Positions 43,641-54,650 of a DNA stretch of 64,000 bases are shown one piece after another. Origin of the DNA: Porphyra umbilicalis (lineage: Eukaryota; Rhodophyta; Bangiophyceae; Bangiales; Bangiaceae); the NCBI GenBank assembly GCA_002049455.2, contig KV918821.1, positions 114,501-178,500 of the forward strand, written 5' to 3'. The notes beneath the pieces are model-generated. The model saw only the letters and a program-made list of their open reading frames with translations. It had not been told where the DNA came from and made no database searches. Position 1 is the first letter of the stretch; each line of letters begins with the position of its first letter. Both the position numbers and the translations under genes were made by a program.

Positions 43641-44500
43641 GGACCCCCCCCACACCGCCACCCGGCGGCCTCCCCACCCCGCCACCTGGCGGCCGGGGGG
43701 GAGGCGGTTCTCCCTCCTGGACCCTCCTACCCCACCGCCCGGCGGTTCCCCACCCCGCCACCCAGCAGCCTGTGGGAAGGCGGCCTCGCGCTGCGCCGCT
43801 GGCCGTAAAGCTAGCGTTCGAACCGACGCCCTCGAGCTGCGCTGTTCGCCGGAACTTTGGGCCGTCCCGATTTTGCTCTGTGCGAAACGATTTATATCAC
43901 TGTAGCACAGGCGTTCATTTCGACGGCCTCGCGCTGCGCCGCTCGCGGATCTGGATGTATGTGATCCGGGCGTGCAGGCGGGTCCTCAGAATGTTTGTTG
44001 TCGGAATGCGCTGCAAATCTGGGACGTCGCGGAATCCATTTGTTTGCCAATGTAGCCCGTGTGCGAAACCCGATCGCGGCCATCCCATTGGTGGGCTGCA
44101 CAGACATACAGATATACAGACAGACAGATATAACGTGCTTCTCACAAAAACTGGATCCGCAACATCCGCTTCAGAATCGTGAACCGCCCTCTGAGCCAAT
44201 GAAACAGTGATTTTGCAACGAAAGCTGATGCACCGAGGTCCAGTTTTTGTGAGAAGCGCAATACATGTGGCCCACCGCGGGCTTTATCTAAAGTGACTAG
44301 GTTGGACCCGCGCGGGCTTTGAGAGCCCACTGTCAAGCGAGGTGCATATTCTGCCTTGCCAATGTCCGGAACCCCCGCACCCCGCCACCCGGCGGCCGGA
44401 AGGGAGGCGGCCCTCGCCACCAGACCCCCCCCACCCAGGTACCCGGCGGCCGGGGGGGTGGCGGCCTTCCCCCCCGGACTCTCCATACCCCGCCACCCGG
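43640..44500. repeat. Minisatellite of ccgccacccggcgg words in two arrays, with unrelated DNA between
   Basis: Arrays at about 43650-43790 and 44370-44500 consist of ccccgccacccggcggcc alternating with C- or G-rich filler of variable length. The first interrupts an LTR; the second touches the outer end of the right chromovirus copy. The intervening 43800-44360 is mixed and contains a small foldback element. Confidence 0.7.
44137..44257. mobile_element. 121-bp MITE with perfect 19-bp terminal inverted repeats
   Basis: GCTTCTCACAAAAACTGGA at 44137-44155 and its exact complement at 44239-44257. TA dinucleotides lie five to six bases outside each end (44131-44132 and 44262-44263) with partly matching bases between, so the true ends may be there with a TA duplication. 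Non-coding. Confidence 0.7.
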
Positions 44501-44502
44501 CG

Positions 44503-44805
44503 TGTGGTATTATTAACGTTGGATCAATTTCCAGTGTATTGGGACCGACCGTAGCCAAGCAATAAAGCGAGTTCTATCGCCGTCGCGGCGAGGAAGAAAG
44601 ACCTTTTGTTGAAGGGCATCTGATGGGGAGCCGGGTGGTGCCCACGACGGCGACCCCGGACCCACGGTGGTTTAATACAATCAACGGCACTGGTCGATCG
44701 ACCATCCGATCAATCGATTGTAATAAGTGCCGGCAAACGGATGGGACAGGCAAGCAAACAAGAAAATGAACAATGCGGAAGTAGCCCCCCAAAGGGCTTG
44801 CCACA
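44503..44805 (-). repeat. 3' LTR of the right chromovirus fossil
   Basis: On the plus strand it runs from TGTGGTATTATTAACG to GGGCTTGCCACA; 303 bases, the same length as the left LTR, with about seven differences counted by eye. The outer boundary is sharp, because minisatellite sequence begins at once. Confidence 0.75.
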
Positions 44806-45539
44806 AGCCGAGTCACACAAATCCGTGGATTCAGCCAGTCAAGGGGGCTACCAGTGGCAATTTGCCAATTGCGAGCAGAGACATGCTACATACCTCCAAC
44901 GCGAGATTCGAGGCGTCCCGGCGAGATCCCGGAAGGCCGGCGCCCGATTGGGCGATCGCGGGCCCGCACAGGCCCGAGCGGGTGTCACCGCGCCAGTAGC
45001 ACGAGCCGTGAAGGGGCGCCGATCCGGCCCCCTTGGGGGTGGCCGTTGGTCGGTGGCGACCGCGACCGCTTCAACAACACGCATGCGCGGGCGTGTGGTC
45101 GGCAGCTTGCGCTGTGGGGCCGAGGCTCGTGGTGGAGCGTGCCTGCGCAGGCGGGTCGCCGGGAGCGTACGCGCGGGCGCGGGCGGACGGGCAGGGTTAA
45201 GACCCGTGGTCTCGGTGGCGGGGTGGCCAGCGTGCGCTACGCCATCGTCGTCAGCGCCACTTGGCGCCGCTGTCGTCGGGGCTTCGCTACCCCGTCGACG
45301 AGGCGAAAGCCACGACGCGGAGGGGGGTTGACACCCCGTGGCCGGTTCATACCGTGCCGAGTGCAAGCGGGTGGTGGTCGTCCAGCGGCACGGGGCCTTC
45401 CCGTGCCCTAGTGCACTTGCACAGGTTGCTGCCTTACGGCGTTGCTTGAGTTGGGGCGCGCTACCGCGAGGTGGGTAACCTTGGGGTTGGTAGAGTTGGT
45501 GTGCGGGCGGGCCACGAGCGGTGCGCCCGTCGGCAGGGG

Positions 45540-45775
45540 CGGCAAGGACGGCAAGTGCGTCAAGGGCGGCAAGCGCGGCAAGGGGTGCAAGCGCGGCAAG
45601 GGCGGCAAGCGCGGCAAGGGCGGCAGGCGCGGCGTCGGCGGCAAGCGTGGCGTCGGCGGCAAGCGCGGCACGGGCGGCAAGCGCGGCACGGGTGGCAAGC
45701 GCGGCGTCGGCAGCAAGCGCGGCAAGGGCGGCAAGCGCGGCGTCGGCGGCAAACGCGGCCTTGGCGGCCAGGGTC
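45540..45775. repeat. Short tandem repeat (ggcaagcgcggc, 12-15 bp) in the leader of the antisense gene
   Basis: Alternating 15-bp units such as aagggcggcaagcgcggc and gtcggcggcaagcgcggc. The homologous stretch is shorter in the left copy (about 26020-26110) and differently composed in the third copy (42580-42790), so it varies in length like a microsatellite. Confidence 0.8.
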
Positions 45776-45798
45776 AACACAACCGAACGGCCAAAGCA

Positions 45799-47760
45799 AT
45801 GGCGGACTCGGCCGCGGTGGTGGTGGACGGCGGCGTTGCCGATAGCGGGGCGGTCGTCGACGGGGCGCATGCCGCCGCGGGGGGCCATTCGGAAGTGGAT
45901 TGCTCCACGGACCCGGAGGTCTTGCGCCACATTCGGCCTCGCGGCTCAAACTACGCACACGCGGAACCTGTGGAGGTGGTTGACGGGGTCCCGCGGGTCA
46001 CCGACAACCGTCTCTACGACATGAGCGTGCGCAATTACGCTCGTGCGCACACGCGTCGTGTACACGCGCGGTACGAGGCGTTGCCTGACTTCATTGACGC
46101 GATGGCGCAAGCCGGGTTGCCGGACCACGCAGGCGACCGCGTGGCCGGGGTCCATGGGGACCCGTACTTTGGGAACCAGGGCCCCCAGCGTCGTGTCTGT
46201 GAGGTGATGTCGTTTTGCAACGAGGTCGTGTGCTACCAAGTGCCTCTGCACCCGTTCCACCGCTTGGTTTACGCCAATGCGCTTCTGTTCCCTGTGAAGG
46301 CGACAGAGACGGTCGAGGCGGCGGCCAACTCGTTTTGCCTGTTGTTGCGCAACTGGCCGAGGGCCGTCTTCCTCAAAAGGACTCTCGCCGAGGACCTTTC
46401 GGTCCCGTTCGGGCACGACTCCGGCCTGGAGCCGTACCTTGAACAGCTCGCGCTGGTGAAGCACGAGGAGAACGACGGCGTCGAGGATGACCGCAGTCCG
46501 CGTGTCACCGGGTTACCGAACCCCTTCCGGTTGCCGATGTTTCCATCCGACCACCGTCGGGCCGCCGACACGCGCTTCTTTCGCGGTCGCGAGTTGATGC
46601 CCACCGCGTGGGCGGCTGGATTTCTCCGTGCGCCACGGACGTTCGACTTGTCCCGTTGGCTTCCGCCTATCCCGGAATGGGAGCCACGCACGGGGCTGTG
46701 GTTGGCGACCCCCGTAGTGGTGTCGTACCTGGCGGATGCGTTGCGGAACGAGTACAGCTCAGTCTGGCAGGAGGTCTACTCCGAGTACTTCTGCAACTTA
46801 GTTGCTGCGTGGGTTCACACCCTAGGGGAGGACAAGCTCTTCGTCCACTTGGACGATAGGACGCTTCGTCATTTCGACTTGTTGGACACGTCCAAGTTGA
46901 AGGAAGCGCCCGACAGCGAGGCCAAGTACGTCTTGTACGACAAGATGCGCCAGGCCGTAAAGGCGTTTCCCTGGCGGGAGGTCCTTAAGGACGTTGTTTG
47001 GCGCGACCGCGACTCCGGGGAAGCCCGTCAAGTGCGGATCACGGTCGAAGCGACCAAGGAGTACGGCTTTTGCCTTCGTCACCCTTGTGTCGATTTCGAC
47101 TGGGCGTTGGACCCGAACGCGCCACTCCCGATGGCTCGAATCACTGCGAACCATGCCGAGGTGTGGCGCCGTGGTCGTCGGAACTGGGCTCACGCCGTTG
47201 GCGACGCCCGAGAGGGCCGCTACCGCCCGCGTTCGCCGCGGCGCGATCGCTCGCCGTCTCCGCCTCGGGCGATTGATGCCACTTGGCCAACCAGCGTGTC
47301 TTCCTCCGTGGCGGTTGCCTTGTTTGGGTCGGCGCTCGCGCGCGATGTACGCGCTTGCGCGCCCCGTGGGGCGGCCTTGTCGGCGGTGGCTAACGCCTGG
47401 GTCGAGCAGATCGCCGGCCTGCGGACCGATGTTGAGCGCGCGGACGGACGGGGTGTCGAGACGGCTTTGTCCATCATTGGACAGGCCGTGGCTCGCGCCG
47501 TCGACGGCGATGCCAACTCCGGGCGATTCGCCCAGCACCTCGAGGCTATCCAGCCAGAGAAGGAGGCCACGCCGGCGCGTTTCAACGCGCAGAGCATCCT
47601 CGGTCGTCGGACCCATGAGGGCGGGGGCCCTTCGACGGGGGCTCCGCCCTCGGCGCGCAACACGCGTGCGCGTAGTGTCTCGCAGGAGTCGGCGGCCAGT
47701 GTTGGCGCGCGCCGCGATTCACGCCCAGACTTGCGTCGTGGTGACGAGGAGGAGGAGTGA
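45799..47760 (+). CDS. Antisense protein of the chromovirus, 653 residues (right copy)
   Basis: Transcribed opposite to pol and starting about 1 kb inside the 3' LTR. The ATG in AKAMADSAAVV is shared with the left copy and gives exactly 653 codons in both. The in-frame Lys/Gly array upstream (KGGKRGKGGKRG, 45540-45770) differs in copy number and lacks an ATG, so it is treated as leader. Compared with the left copy, changes are scattered and the frame is never lost. Conserved blocks include VPLHPFHRLVYANALL, WPRAVFLKRTLAEDLSVPFG, FRLPMFPSDHRRAADTRFF, YSEYFCNLVAAWVHTLGED and LRHPCVDFDWALDPN. An Arg/Ser tract sits near residue 475 and an acidic tail closes the protein. No signal peptide, membrane segment or known domain was recognised. 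Function unknown. Confidence 0.85.
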   Translation: MADSAAVVVDGGVADSGAVVDGAHAAAGGHSEVDCSTDPEVLRHIRPRGSNYAHAEPVEVVDGVPRVTDNRLYDMSVRNYARAHTRRVHARYEALPDFIDAMAQAGLPDHAGDRVAGVHGDPYFGNQGPQRRVCEVMSFCNEVVCYQVPLHPFHRLVYANALLFPVKATETVEAAANSFCLLLRNWPRAVFLKRTLAEDLSVPFGHDSGLEPYLEQLALVKHEENDGVEDDRSPRVTGLPNPFRLPMFPSDHRRAADTRFFRGRELMPTAWAAGFLRAPRTFDLSRWLPPIPEWEPRTGLWLATPVVVSYLADALRNEYSSVWQEVYSEYFCNLVAAWVHTLGEDKLFVHLDDRTLRHFDLLDTSKLKEAPDSEAKYVLYDKMRQAVKAFPWREVLKDVVWRDRDSGEARQVRITVEATKEYGFCLRHPCVDFDWALDPNAPLPMARITANHAEVWRRGRRNWAHAVGDAREGRYRPRSPRRDRSPSPPRAIDATWPTSVSSSVAVALFGSALARDVRACAPRGAALSAVANAWVEQIAGLRTDVERADGRGVETALSIIGQAVARAVDGDANSGRFAQHLEAIQPEKEATPARFNAQSILGRRTHEGGGPSTGAPPSARNTRARSVSQESAASVGARRDSRPDLRRGDEEEE

Positions 47761-50700
47761 CTGCCACTGCAAAGTGGGCGGTTCGGTTGACCGTGGTGGG
47801 GTTGTAGGGCGCGTGCCCTTCTTGAGTTTCTGTCGCGTGACGTGTGTTCGTCCGCTTCCCAGTTTCCTGTTAGTCATCGGATCAATGAAGAAAGTGGCAG
47901 GTAAGCATGGCCCATGGTATGGGAGTCGTATCCCTTGTATCGGATGATAAAAGGACTTGGTACTCAAAACATGCACGGATGGCGGTGGCGTACGAGCTGA
48001 TGTTGGTCCACTGTGGGATTACCACGGTGGCCTCTTCTTTGATCGAGACCAAGCGTCTCAGAACTGAGTCGAGGTGTTGTACCGGAGGTACGGAGAAACC
48101 GTTGGGGTGTACGGACTCGGTGGGATCAGGTTTGATCAGTGTCGATTGCGAGGCTTTCGGCCACACATATGTGTAGGGGCCGTATTCAGCATTCAGGCGA
48201 GCGAAATGCCGAGAAGCCAATTGGGGATCATACGCAAAATTGCGGGTCATCGAGGGCAGGGTGGACTTGAGCCATGTGACAGGAATTACTTTCTTAACTG
48301 CGGTGGCAGTAGTTGACTCTGTGGAAGAGACATTGGCATGGATAACTCCGTCGCCTGTAACATGGACATGTTGGATCGTGGGTGTCCACGTGGGGTCCGT
48401 GACGATGTTGGCCACAGTTGTGAGCCCGGCTTGTCGGCGACTTCGTCGTGTTGGCGTTTGCCACTCGTACCCCGGTACATGCTTCTTCTTCTGTCGAAGA
48501 AAACGCACCATCAGGTTGCGGGGAAGGTTCTCCAGGGGTTCCCAGGTGACGTCCTTCGACCCGTAGTCGAACCAGCGCACCTTAGCGCTATAGCTGTCAC
48601 CCGTCTGGCGTAAGCCTGGGAGTTGTCGATCACATACTCATCGGCGGTTGCCGGGGGTGACTTGTGTTGGTCTAGACCATCTAGTAAGGGGTGCGGAACA
48701 GTGTCCGCCGTCGTTGGACGAGGAGCTGGGGTGACATGGTCACTGCTGACGCGTTTCTCCTCCCTGTCAATGTCACTGACAAACGTGGAGGCATCCGCAT
48801 CGGCGTCAATGACCACGAAGGGTCCAATGGCTTTGCTTTGTAGCTTGTTTTGCCGATCGTGGTGGGTCGTGTATACGCAGTCGCCGATCTTGACGTCCGC
48901 ACTGCGGGTTGCGACCCGGTGATCGAAGTTACGTTTGTAACGTTGTTGCGTCTTACGCAAGGCCTCAACGACAATGGGGATCTGCCTGCAACGGCGTGCC
49001 ATGAATTCACGTTTGCAGGCTAGGGGTGACCCATCCTTGAGCGCTCCCTTATTGAACAGCGGAGTGCCCGGGGGCAGGTCGCGAACCGTGAGGTTGGGGA
49101 TCCGCCTTGGGATAACGAGCTCAAAATGGGCGATGCCCGTCGACAGATGCGGTTGGCTATTATACGCCATGGTGATTACCGGGAGTAACTCGTCCCATCG
49201 TGACGGGTCATCAGCGACGTAGTGTCGCAGCTGAGTAGCCATCGTACGGTTGTACCGTTCAACTTGCCCATTAGTTTGGGGGTGATACGCCGTGGTGCAA
49301 ACCGTTTCAGTGCCAAGCATTTTCATCACAGCGATGAAGAATTTCGACATGAGCTGGGGCCCTTGGTCCGATAGGATCCGGTCCGGTGGCCCGTAGGCGG
49401 ACACCCACGCGTCGATGATGGCTGACGCCACGGACATGGCCGTGATTCGCCGAAAGGCGACGCACTCGGTGAGCTTGGCGAAGCGGTCGGTGATAACCAA
49501 GATGAAGCGGTTGCTCTTCTTGGAGGCTGGGATGGGCCCAAAGATGTCAACGGACAGCTCCGTGAGAGGCTCGGTAGCCTGGAACAGGGTCAAGGTCGTG
49601 GTGTGTCGCCGCAAGGCGAGGCGATTTTGCGCACACGTTGTGCATTTGGTGATGGTCAAATGAATATCCGTCACCATTGAAGGCCAGTAGTATGCCTTAC
49701 GCATTGTGTAATACATCCGGTTCATACCAGGATGGGCGGCCACGGTTGCGTGGTGCTCGAGGGTCAACACGCGTTCGCGTAAAGACTTTGGAATAACCAG
49801 TTGATTGCCGTAAGGCGAACGGCAGTACAGAGCGTGATGCTCATCGCGGAAGAAGGCCTTTGCCGTTCCGAGTTCGACACGTTTGGTCATTGCGACACAA
49901 TAGTCGTCCATTTGTTGAGCTTCAACAACGTCGTCGAATTCCACCGGTTCGGGTGTGTCGGTACCCGTGTACCTCCCCGTCATCAAGCCATTGGCCGTCT
50001 CGGCCAATGCCAGGCACGGTATATCATCATGGATATCGTCTGGCGGCGCCACCGTAGAGGCGCGCGACAGGAAGTCCGGCAAGTGGTGCGATGCACCTGG
50101 TTTATAAATCATATCGAATATGTTTTCGGAAAGGAGAAGTCGCCACCGCATCAAGCGTCCGCTTGAGTCGGTCGTACTGTAGATCCAGCTAAGTGCTTGG
50201 TGGTCCGCTCGGATGAGGAACCGTTGTCCGTCGAGGAAGTGCCTCAACTTGAGGACAGCCCACACGACGCCGAGGCATTTTCGCTCCTTGGTGGAGTAGT
50301 TTTGCTCTGCAGCAGTGAGTCCTCGGCTCCAATATCCGACAGGATGAAGCAGTTCGCCCGGTTCCTTCTGGAGGAGGGTGCAACCGACTTTATCGGCACA
50401 TGCGGCAACGTCGACGACGAGTTTCCGGTTGGCCTTTGGCAAGGCCAACACCGGTGGGCACAACAGTGCGTTGCGAAGGTCTTCGAACGCGGCGATGGCC
50501 GCGACCGTCGGTGGTGGTAGGTCCGGTGGGATCTCGGCCTTAGTCAGGGCGTTCAGAGGCTTTGCTCGTTTGGCAAAGTCTTTGACAAACCGTCGATAGA
50601 CGTTGCACATGCCCAAGAAGCTTTTCAGCTGGGTCTTTGTAGTTGGGAACTTGGCATGCTTCAGAACATCCACGTTCTTGTTATGCACGTGCAGTTGCCC

Positions 50701-53160
50701 GGAGCGGACAATGTGTCCGAGGTACTCGACCTCATCGGAGAACCACGTGCCCTTTTCCAAGTTGAGGGTAACCCCGGCTTCGCAGAGACGGTGAAGAACC
50801 GTGTCAACGTCTTTGACGTGTCGTTCCGCGTTCGCGGAGAAGATGATGACGTCGTCTCAGTAGACAAGGCATATCTCCCACTTCAAGCCCGAGAGGATAA
50901 TATCCAACGCACGCTGAAAGGTAGCCGGCGCGTTCGTCAAGCCGAAAGGCATGGATAACCAGTGGTATATACCACAGTGCGTCGTGAACGCCGTCCTCTC
51001 GTGGTCGTCCTTGCGTACGGGTACTTGCCAGTACCCCGCGGTGCAGTCGAGAGACGTGAACACTTGGGCATCTCCCAAGAAGTCAAGGCAGTCCTCCATT
51101 CTAGGCAATGGATATGCACCCTTCTTGGTGATGTTGTTTAACGGACGATAGTCGACACAGAATCGGGCTTTGCCGTTCTTCTTTGGTACAATTACCACGG
51201 GGCTCGCCCAAGCACTATGGCTAGGGGCAATGAAGTTGAGCTTCAACATTTTGTTGATCTGATCAGAGATGATCTGCCGTTTTAACGGCCCGGTGCGGTA
51301 GGGTTGGGCCCGTATGGGCAGAGCGTCGGGAGGAGTAACGATGGCGTGTTCCGTACCACGGATAACGCAAAGGGTTCCATCTCACATAGACGAATGCGTC
51401 TTAAGCATATCACGAATCTGCTTGTGCAGGTACTCGGGTGCCTCACTGAGGTAGAGGTCCTCGAGTGGGTCACGACTCGCGTCGTCCGATGTGTTATCGG
51501 TTTCATACTTTGGATTGTTGTCATCCAAGACGGCGGAAAGCATCGGCCCTTGGTAGGGTTCTGCGAACCTCAAGGTTGAGTTCTTGCGAACAATGACTTG
51601 GTCCTTGCCGAAGTTGCATAACTTGACCAAGAATGGTTCAACCGGTTTGACGATGGCGATGCCGCGGGCGACCGCCATGGACTTGTGTCGGCACAACCGA
51701 ATGTTCGGTGTGATCGTCACCATGCCCGGGGTGTCGCACGTGGCCATGATCCACTCCTCCTTGTGTCCGTTGAAACGCACCTGTTTGCAGGCTCGAACCC
51801 GAGCGGGTCTATCTTGCCAGTGGCGGTCCCACGCGCTGTCGTTCAGACAAGCTAAGATCGGCGTTGGCCAAGGTAGTTCCTCCGTGCAGCGCACGTTCTC
51901 TTGCCAGACGATCTTCCGAAAACGCGGCAAGATCGCCTCGATGTTTTGTTCAATGACCTCGGTGCCAAGAATGCACGGGACTGACAAGTTGTCGGAAACG
52001 AGGAATCGGTCAAATAGTCGCACACCTCCGGTGTCTACATACAGATGTATGGCATATTTCGTCACGAGACGATTGTTGTTTGCATCTTGGATGCGCGGAA
52101 GCGTGGTCAACTCTTCGGCGGAAGCCATCCAGATCGCAGGGAGAACCCTAGTTCGCACTATGTTCACCCCGGCGCCCGTTTCGAGTACAGGGCGGCAGCT
52201 CCGCATCACACGCATGCACGGGCCAAGCGTGGCGGCGATCTCGTAGTGCCGTAAGGCACGGCGCAACAGTCTTGTTACCGTACGCTTTCGGGTTCCGCCG
52301 GGCAATCCCAAGTCGGGCACCCGGCCTATGCGTTTTTCGAGTCGTCCACGGCGTCGGCCGGATGTTTGATCTCGTCTTCTTTGACGGTGCCGTCGGCAAT
52401 GGAATGAACGCCGATAGGCGGTTGGCGATGCTCGCGAGGGCGATAGGGTTCGGCACACTGTGCGGCGAAGTGCCCCGGATGGTTACAATTGTAAGAGATG
52501 TCAGCCCGATTGGCTTGCGGGAAGGCGGCCCGCGGGGGCGGCGGGGTGCGCACCGGTGTGAACGGTCGCTCCGTCGTCGTCCGCTGGTCCTGTGTCGCGT
52601 AAGCGACTTTGATTGCCGTTGGGCCGGTCATTTTGAGCTGCAAGCGCAGCTTATTGGTGCCGTCCCAGTACATCTGGGCGGTAGCAACAGTCTCGGAGAG
52701 AGTCCGATCAGGGAATTAGTCGTTCAAGACCCGCACGTGCGCTTGCACAAGGTCCGAAAGACCAGTGATGAAGACGTCCTTGACGTTTTGGATGTCGAAC
52801 AAACCGTTCAGGAGGTCGCATTGCGTTTCCACGAGATGACCAAAGGCCGTGGGCGCCTCGTTGTCTTGTTGCTTCATCGTAATGATATCTTTATAGGCGT
52901 TAGCCATAGTCGCGTGCGTCGCATACTTCGAAAGAAGCCAGTTGACGGCATCTCCATATGTACAGATGGCATAGCGCTTACGTCCGAGGGTGCTGTTAAG
53001 CGCGCCGGAGAACGCCATCTTGGCGTTGCCGGCTAGTCGAAAGACCATGAGCGGAAGGGCTTGACCGTGCGTCAGCCCAGCCGCGTCGCATGCGCGGCGA
53101 AAGGTCGTTAAGAACGTGAAGATGCCCAGGGGCAGTCGTCGGCGGTTCTGCCCACTCGCT

Positions 53161-53404
53161 TTTTCGGGTTACTTATTGGTGACTTCGAGGCGACACAGGC
53201 GCGAGCTGTGTCGCCAAGAAGTCGCCAACGGGGGCTACAAAGAGAGTCATACGGTGGATTCAAGGGGACACCCAAGCAAATGGATAGCTAACCGGTTTGT
53301 CCGGTTTCAGGCATAATCTGCAGAACATATTTTCCACTGATTTTAAGCATATGTTTCAGTACTATTTAGCTGATGCAGATTTGTTAATCCAATTTAGTGC
53401 TAAT
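53161..53404. other. Spacer with a strong stem-loop (ggcgacac/gtgtcgcc)
   Basis: At about 53190-53217, GGCGACAC and its complement flank an 11-base loop. A very similar stem-loop (TTGGCGACAC...GTGTCGCCAA) lies at about 58635-58675. Each precedes a shared 55-base segment by roughly 200 bases, which suggests two copies of one element end. Confidence 0.5.
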
Positions 53405-53458
53405 CAATGACTGGCACGCGACCAACTATATTAGTCATATGACCTTGTCGATCACGCA
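53403..53458. repeat. Shared segment, copy 1 (partner at 58836-58891)
   Basis: About 56 bases, roughly 47 identical by eye, including atgactggcacgcgaccaac, with gtcatatgacc and gatcacgc further on. Both copies sit at the border between a low-GC spacer and a very GC-rich minus-strand block. Read on the minus strand both give an IVGRV.VID peptide before a stop, which may be coincidental. Confidence 0.75.
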
Positions 53459-53985
53459 ACGCCGCTGCCGCCGCGGCCGCAGTGGCGGCCGCCCCCCCGC
53501 CCCCCCCTGCGGCCCGCCGCGTCGGCGAGCCGCAACCCCCGGCAAGCGTCCCCCCCCCCCGCCCAGCCGCCGCTGACCGCGCCGCCGCGTAGGCGCCCCC
53601 GCAGCAGCGCGCGCACGTCGAGGCCCTCCCCCAGCTGCGCCGCTCCCGCGCCGTAGCGGTGGGCCAAAAACGCCGCGTGGGCGGCGAGCACCACGTCCCC
53701 CCCCCCGGCGGCGAGCACGTAGGTGACGAGCGCCTTGACGGCGGGGGGGAGGCGGCGGCGGGGCCGTCAGCACCCGCGACCGCGGCGCCCGCGGCGGCGT
53801 GATGGTTGGCCGTTGCCGCCGCCGCCCACCCGTCCCAGGTGTTCCGCAGTGCGTCGGCGGGCAGACGGCCGGCCGCGGGAGCGGGGATGGGGGCATCCGC
53901 CACCGCGTGGGGGCAAAGCGCGTCATTGGCCGCCGCCACGTCGCCGCCGCCGTCGGCCGCCGCCGCGCCGCCGCCGTCTGCCGCC

Positions 53986-54029
<44 letters not shown>

Positions 54030-54650
54030 GTCGGCCGCCGTGGCAACGCCACCGCCGCCGCCGCCAGCCACCACAAGCCCCGCTGCCGCGTGCCCGTCGG
54101 CCACCGCTTGCGCCGCCGTCAGCGGCGCCTTGGCCACGGGCAGCCGCCGCCGCAGCGGCGCCGACGCGGGCAATGGCGCCGCGGGGCGGCCCGCGCCCGC
54201 CGCCGGTGCGGCCCGCCCCCCCGCCGGCGCCGCCAACCCGGCGGGCGACGTCGCGGTGGCCTTCGACGGCGGCGGCGGCGCGACGGGCGCGTCGGCCGCG
54301 GCCGCGGCCGCGCCCACACCCGCCGGCGGGGCCCCTGCCGCGTCTGCCGCCGCGGGCGCGTCGGCGAGCGGCGCCGACGGCAGCCGCCGGCGGGGCGACC
54401 GCGACGGCCGCCGCCGCTCCCGCCGCCAGTCGGCGGCGGCCGCGTCGCCGCGCGGCCGCCCCGCGCGCGGCCGCGGCCCCGCGTCGGCGCTGCCGCGGCG
54501 TCGCGGCGGAAAGGCTGCGTCGCCCACCGCGGCGGCGGGCGCCGTAGACGCCGGGAAGCGCAGGTGGGGCGGGTGCCGGTGGCGTTCGCCCGACGGCGTC
54601 CCCCACAGGTCGAGCCGATTTCCGGCCAAGTCGATGAGCCGCGTTTCCGC
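53440..54650 (-). CDS. GC-rich gene-like block, unknown Ala-rich protein, frame interrupted at G/C runs
   Basis: The most protein-like parts on the minus strand are LPVAKAPLTAAQAVADGHAA, then GRLPADALRNTWDGWAAAA (about 53800-53870). In another frame after a G/C run comes ALVTYVLAAGGGDVVLAAHA, continuing AFLAHRYGAGAAQLGEGLDV (about 53610-53720). The frame change lies at C/G runs near 53700-53750, as in the PEX11-like gene. The rest is alanine/glycine low-complexity coding. I cannot assign a family. It may be a host gene fragment captured by the element whose ends are shared with 58.6-58.9 kb. Confidence 0.3.

Larger units (their letters stand above)
44503..53160 (-). mobile_element. Ty3/Gypsy chromovirus fossil, right copy, long but lacking a recognisable 5' LTR
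   Basis: Read on the minus strand from about 53.16 kb: gag-like protein with a zinc-knuckle-like segment (53.1-52.3 kb), retropepsin region (about 52.3-51.9 kb), reverse transcriptase (about 51.25-50.7 kb), RNase H (about 50.6-50.1 kb), integrase (about 49.9-49.0 kb), chromodomain (about 48.6-48.5 kb), C-terminal extension to about 47.9 kb, the antisense gene (45799-47760, +) and the 3' LTR (44503-44805). The 5' LTR and the start of gag are absent. Broken, with about four to six breaks by eye. It is the inverted counterpart of the left copy at 20928-27124. Confidence 0.92.

Noticed and set aside
43800-43830. A gttcgaacc string resembling the T-arm of a tRNA
   Set aside because: No A-box, acceptor stem or anticodon arm could be folded around it. 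The same holds for gttcgaa at about 23220, which is inside pol.
53160-53400. 5' LTR of the right chromovirus copy
   Set aside because: The sequence beyond gag shows no match to the LTR at 44503-44805 in either orientation. The stem-loop there belongs with a different repeat.
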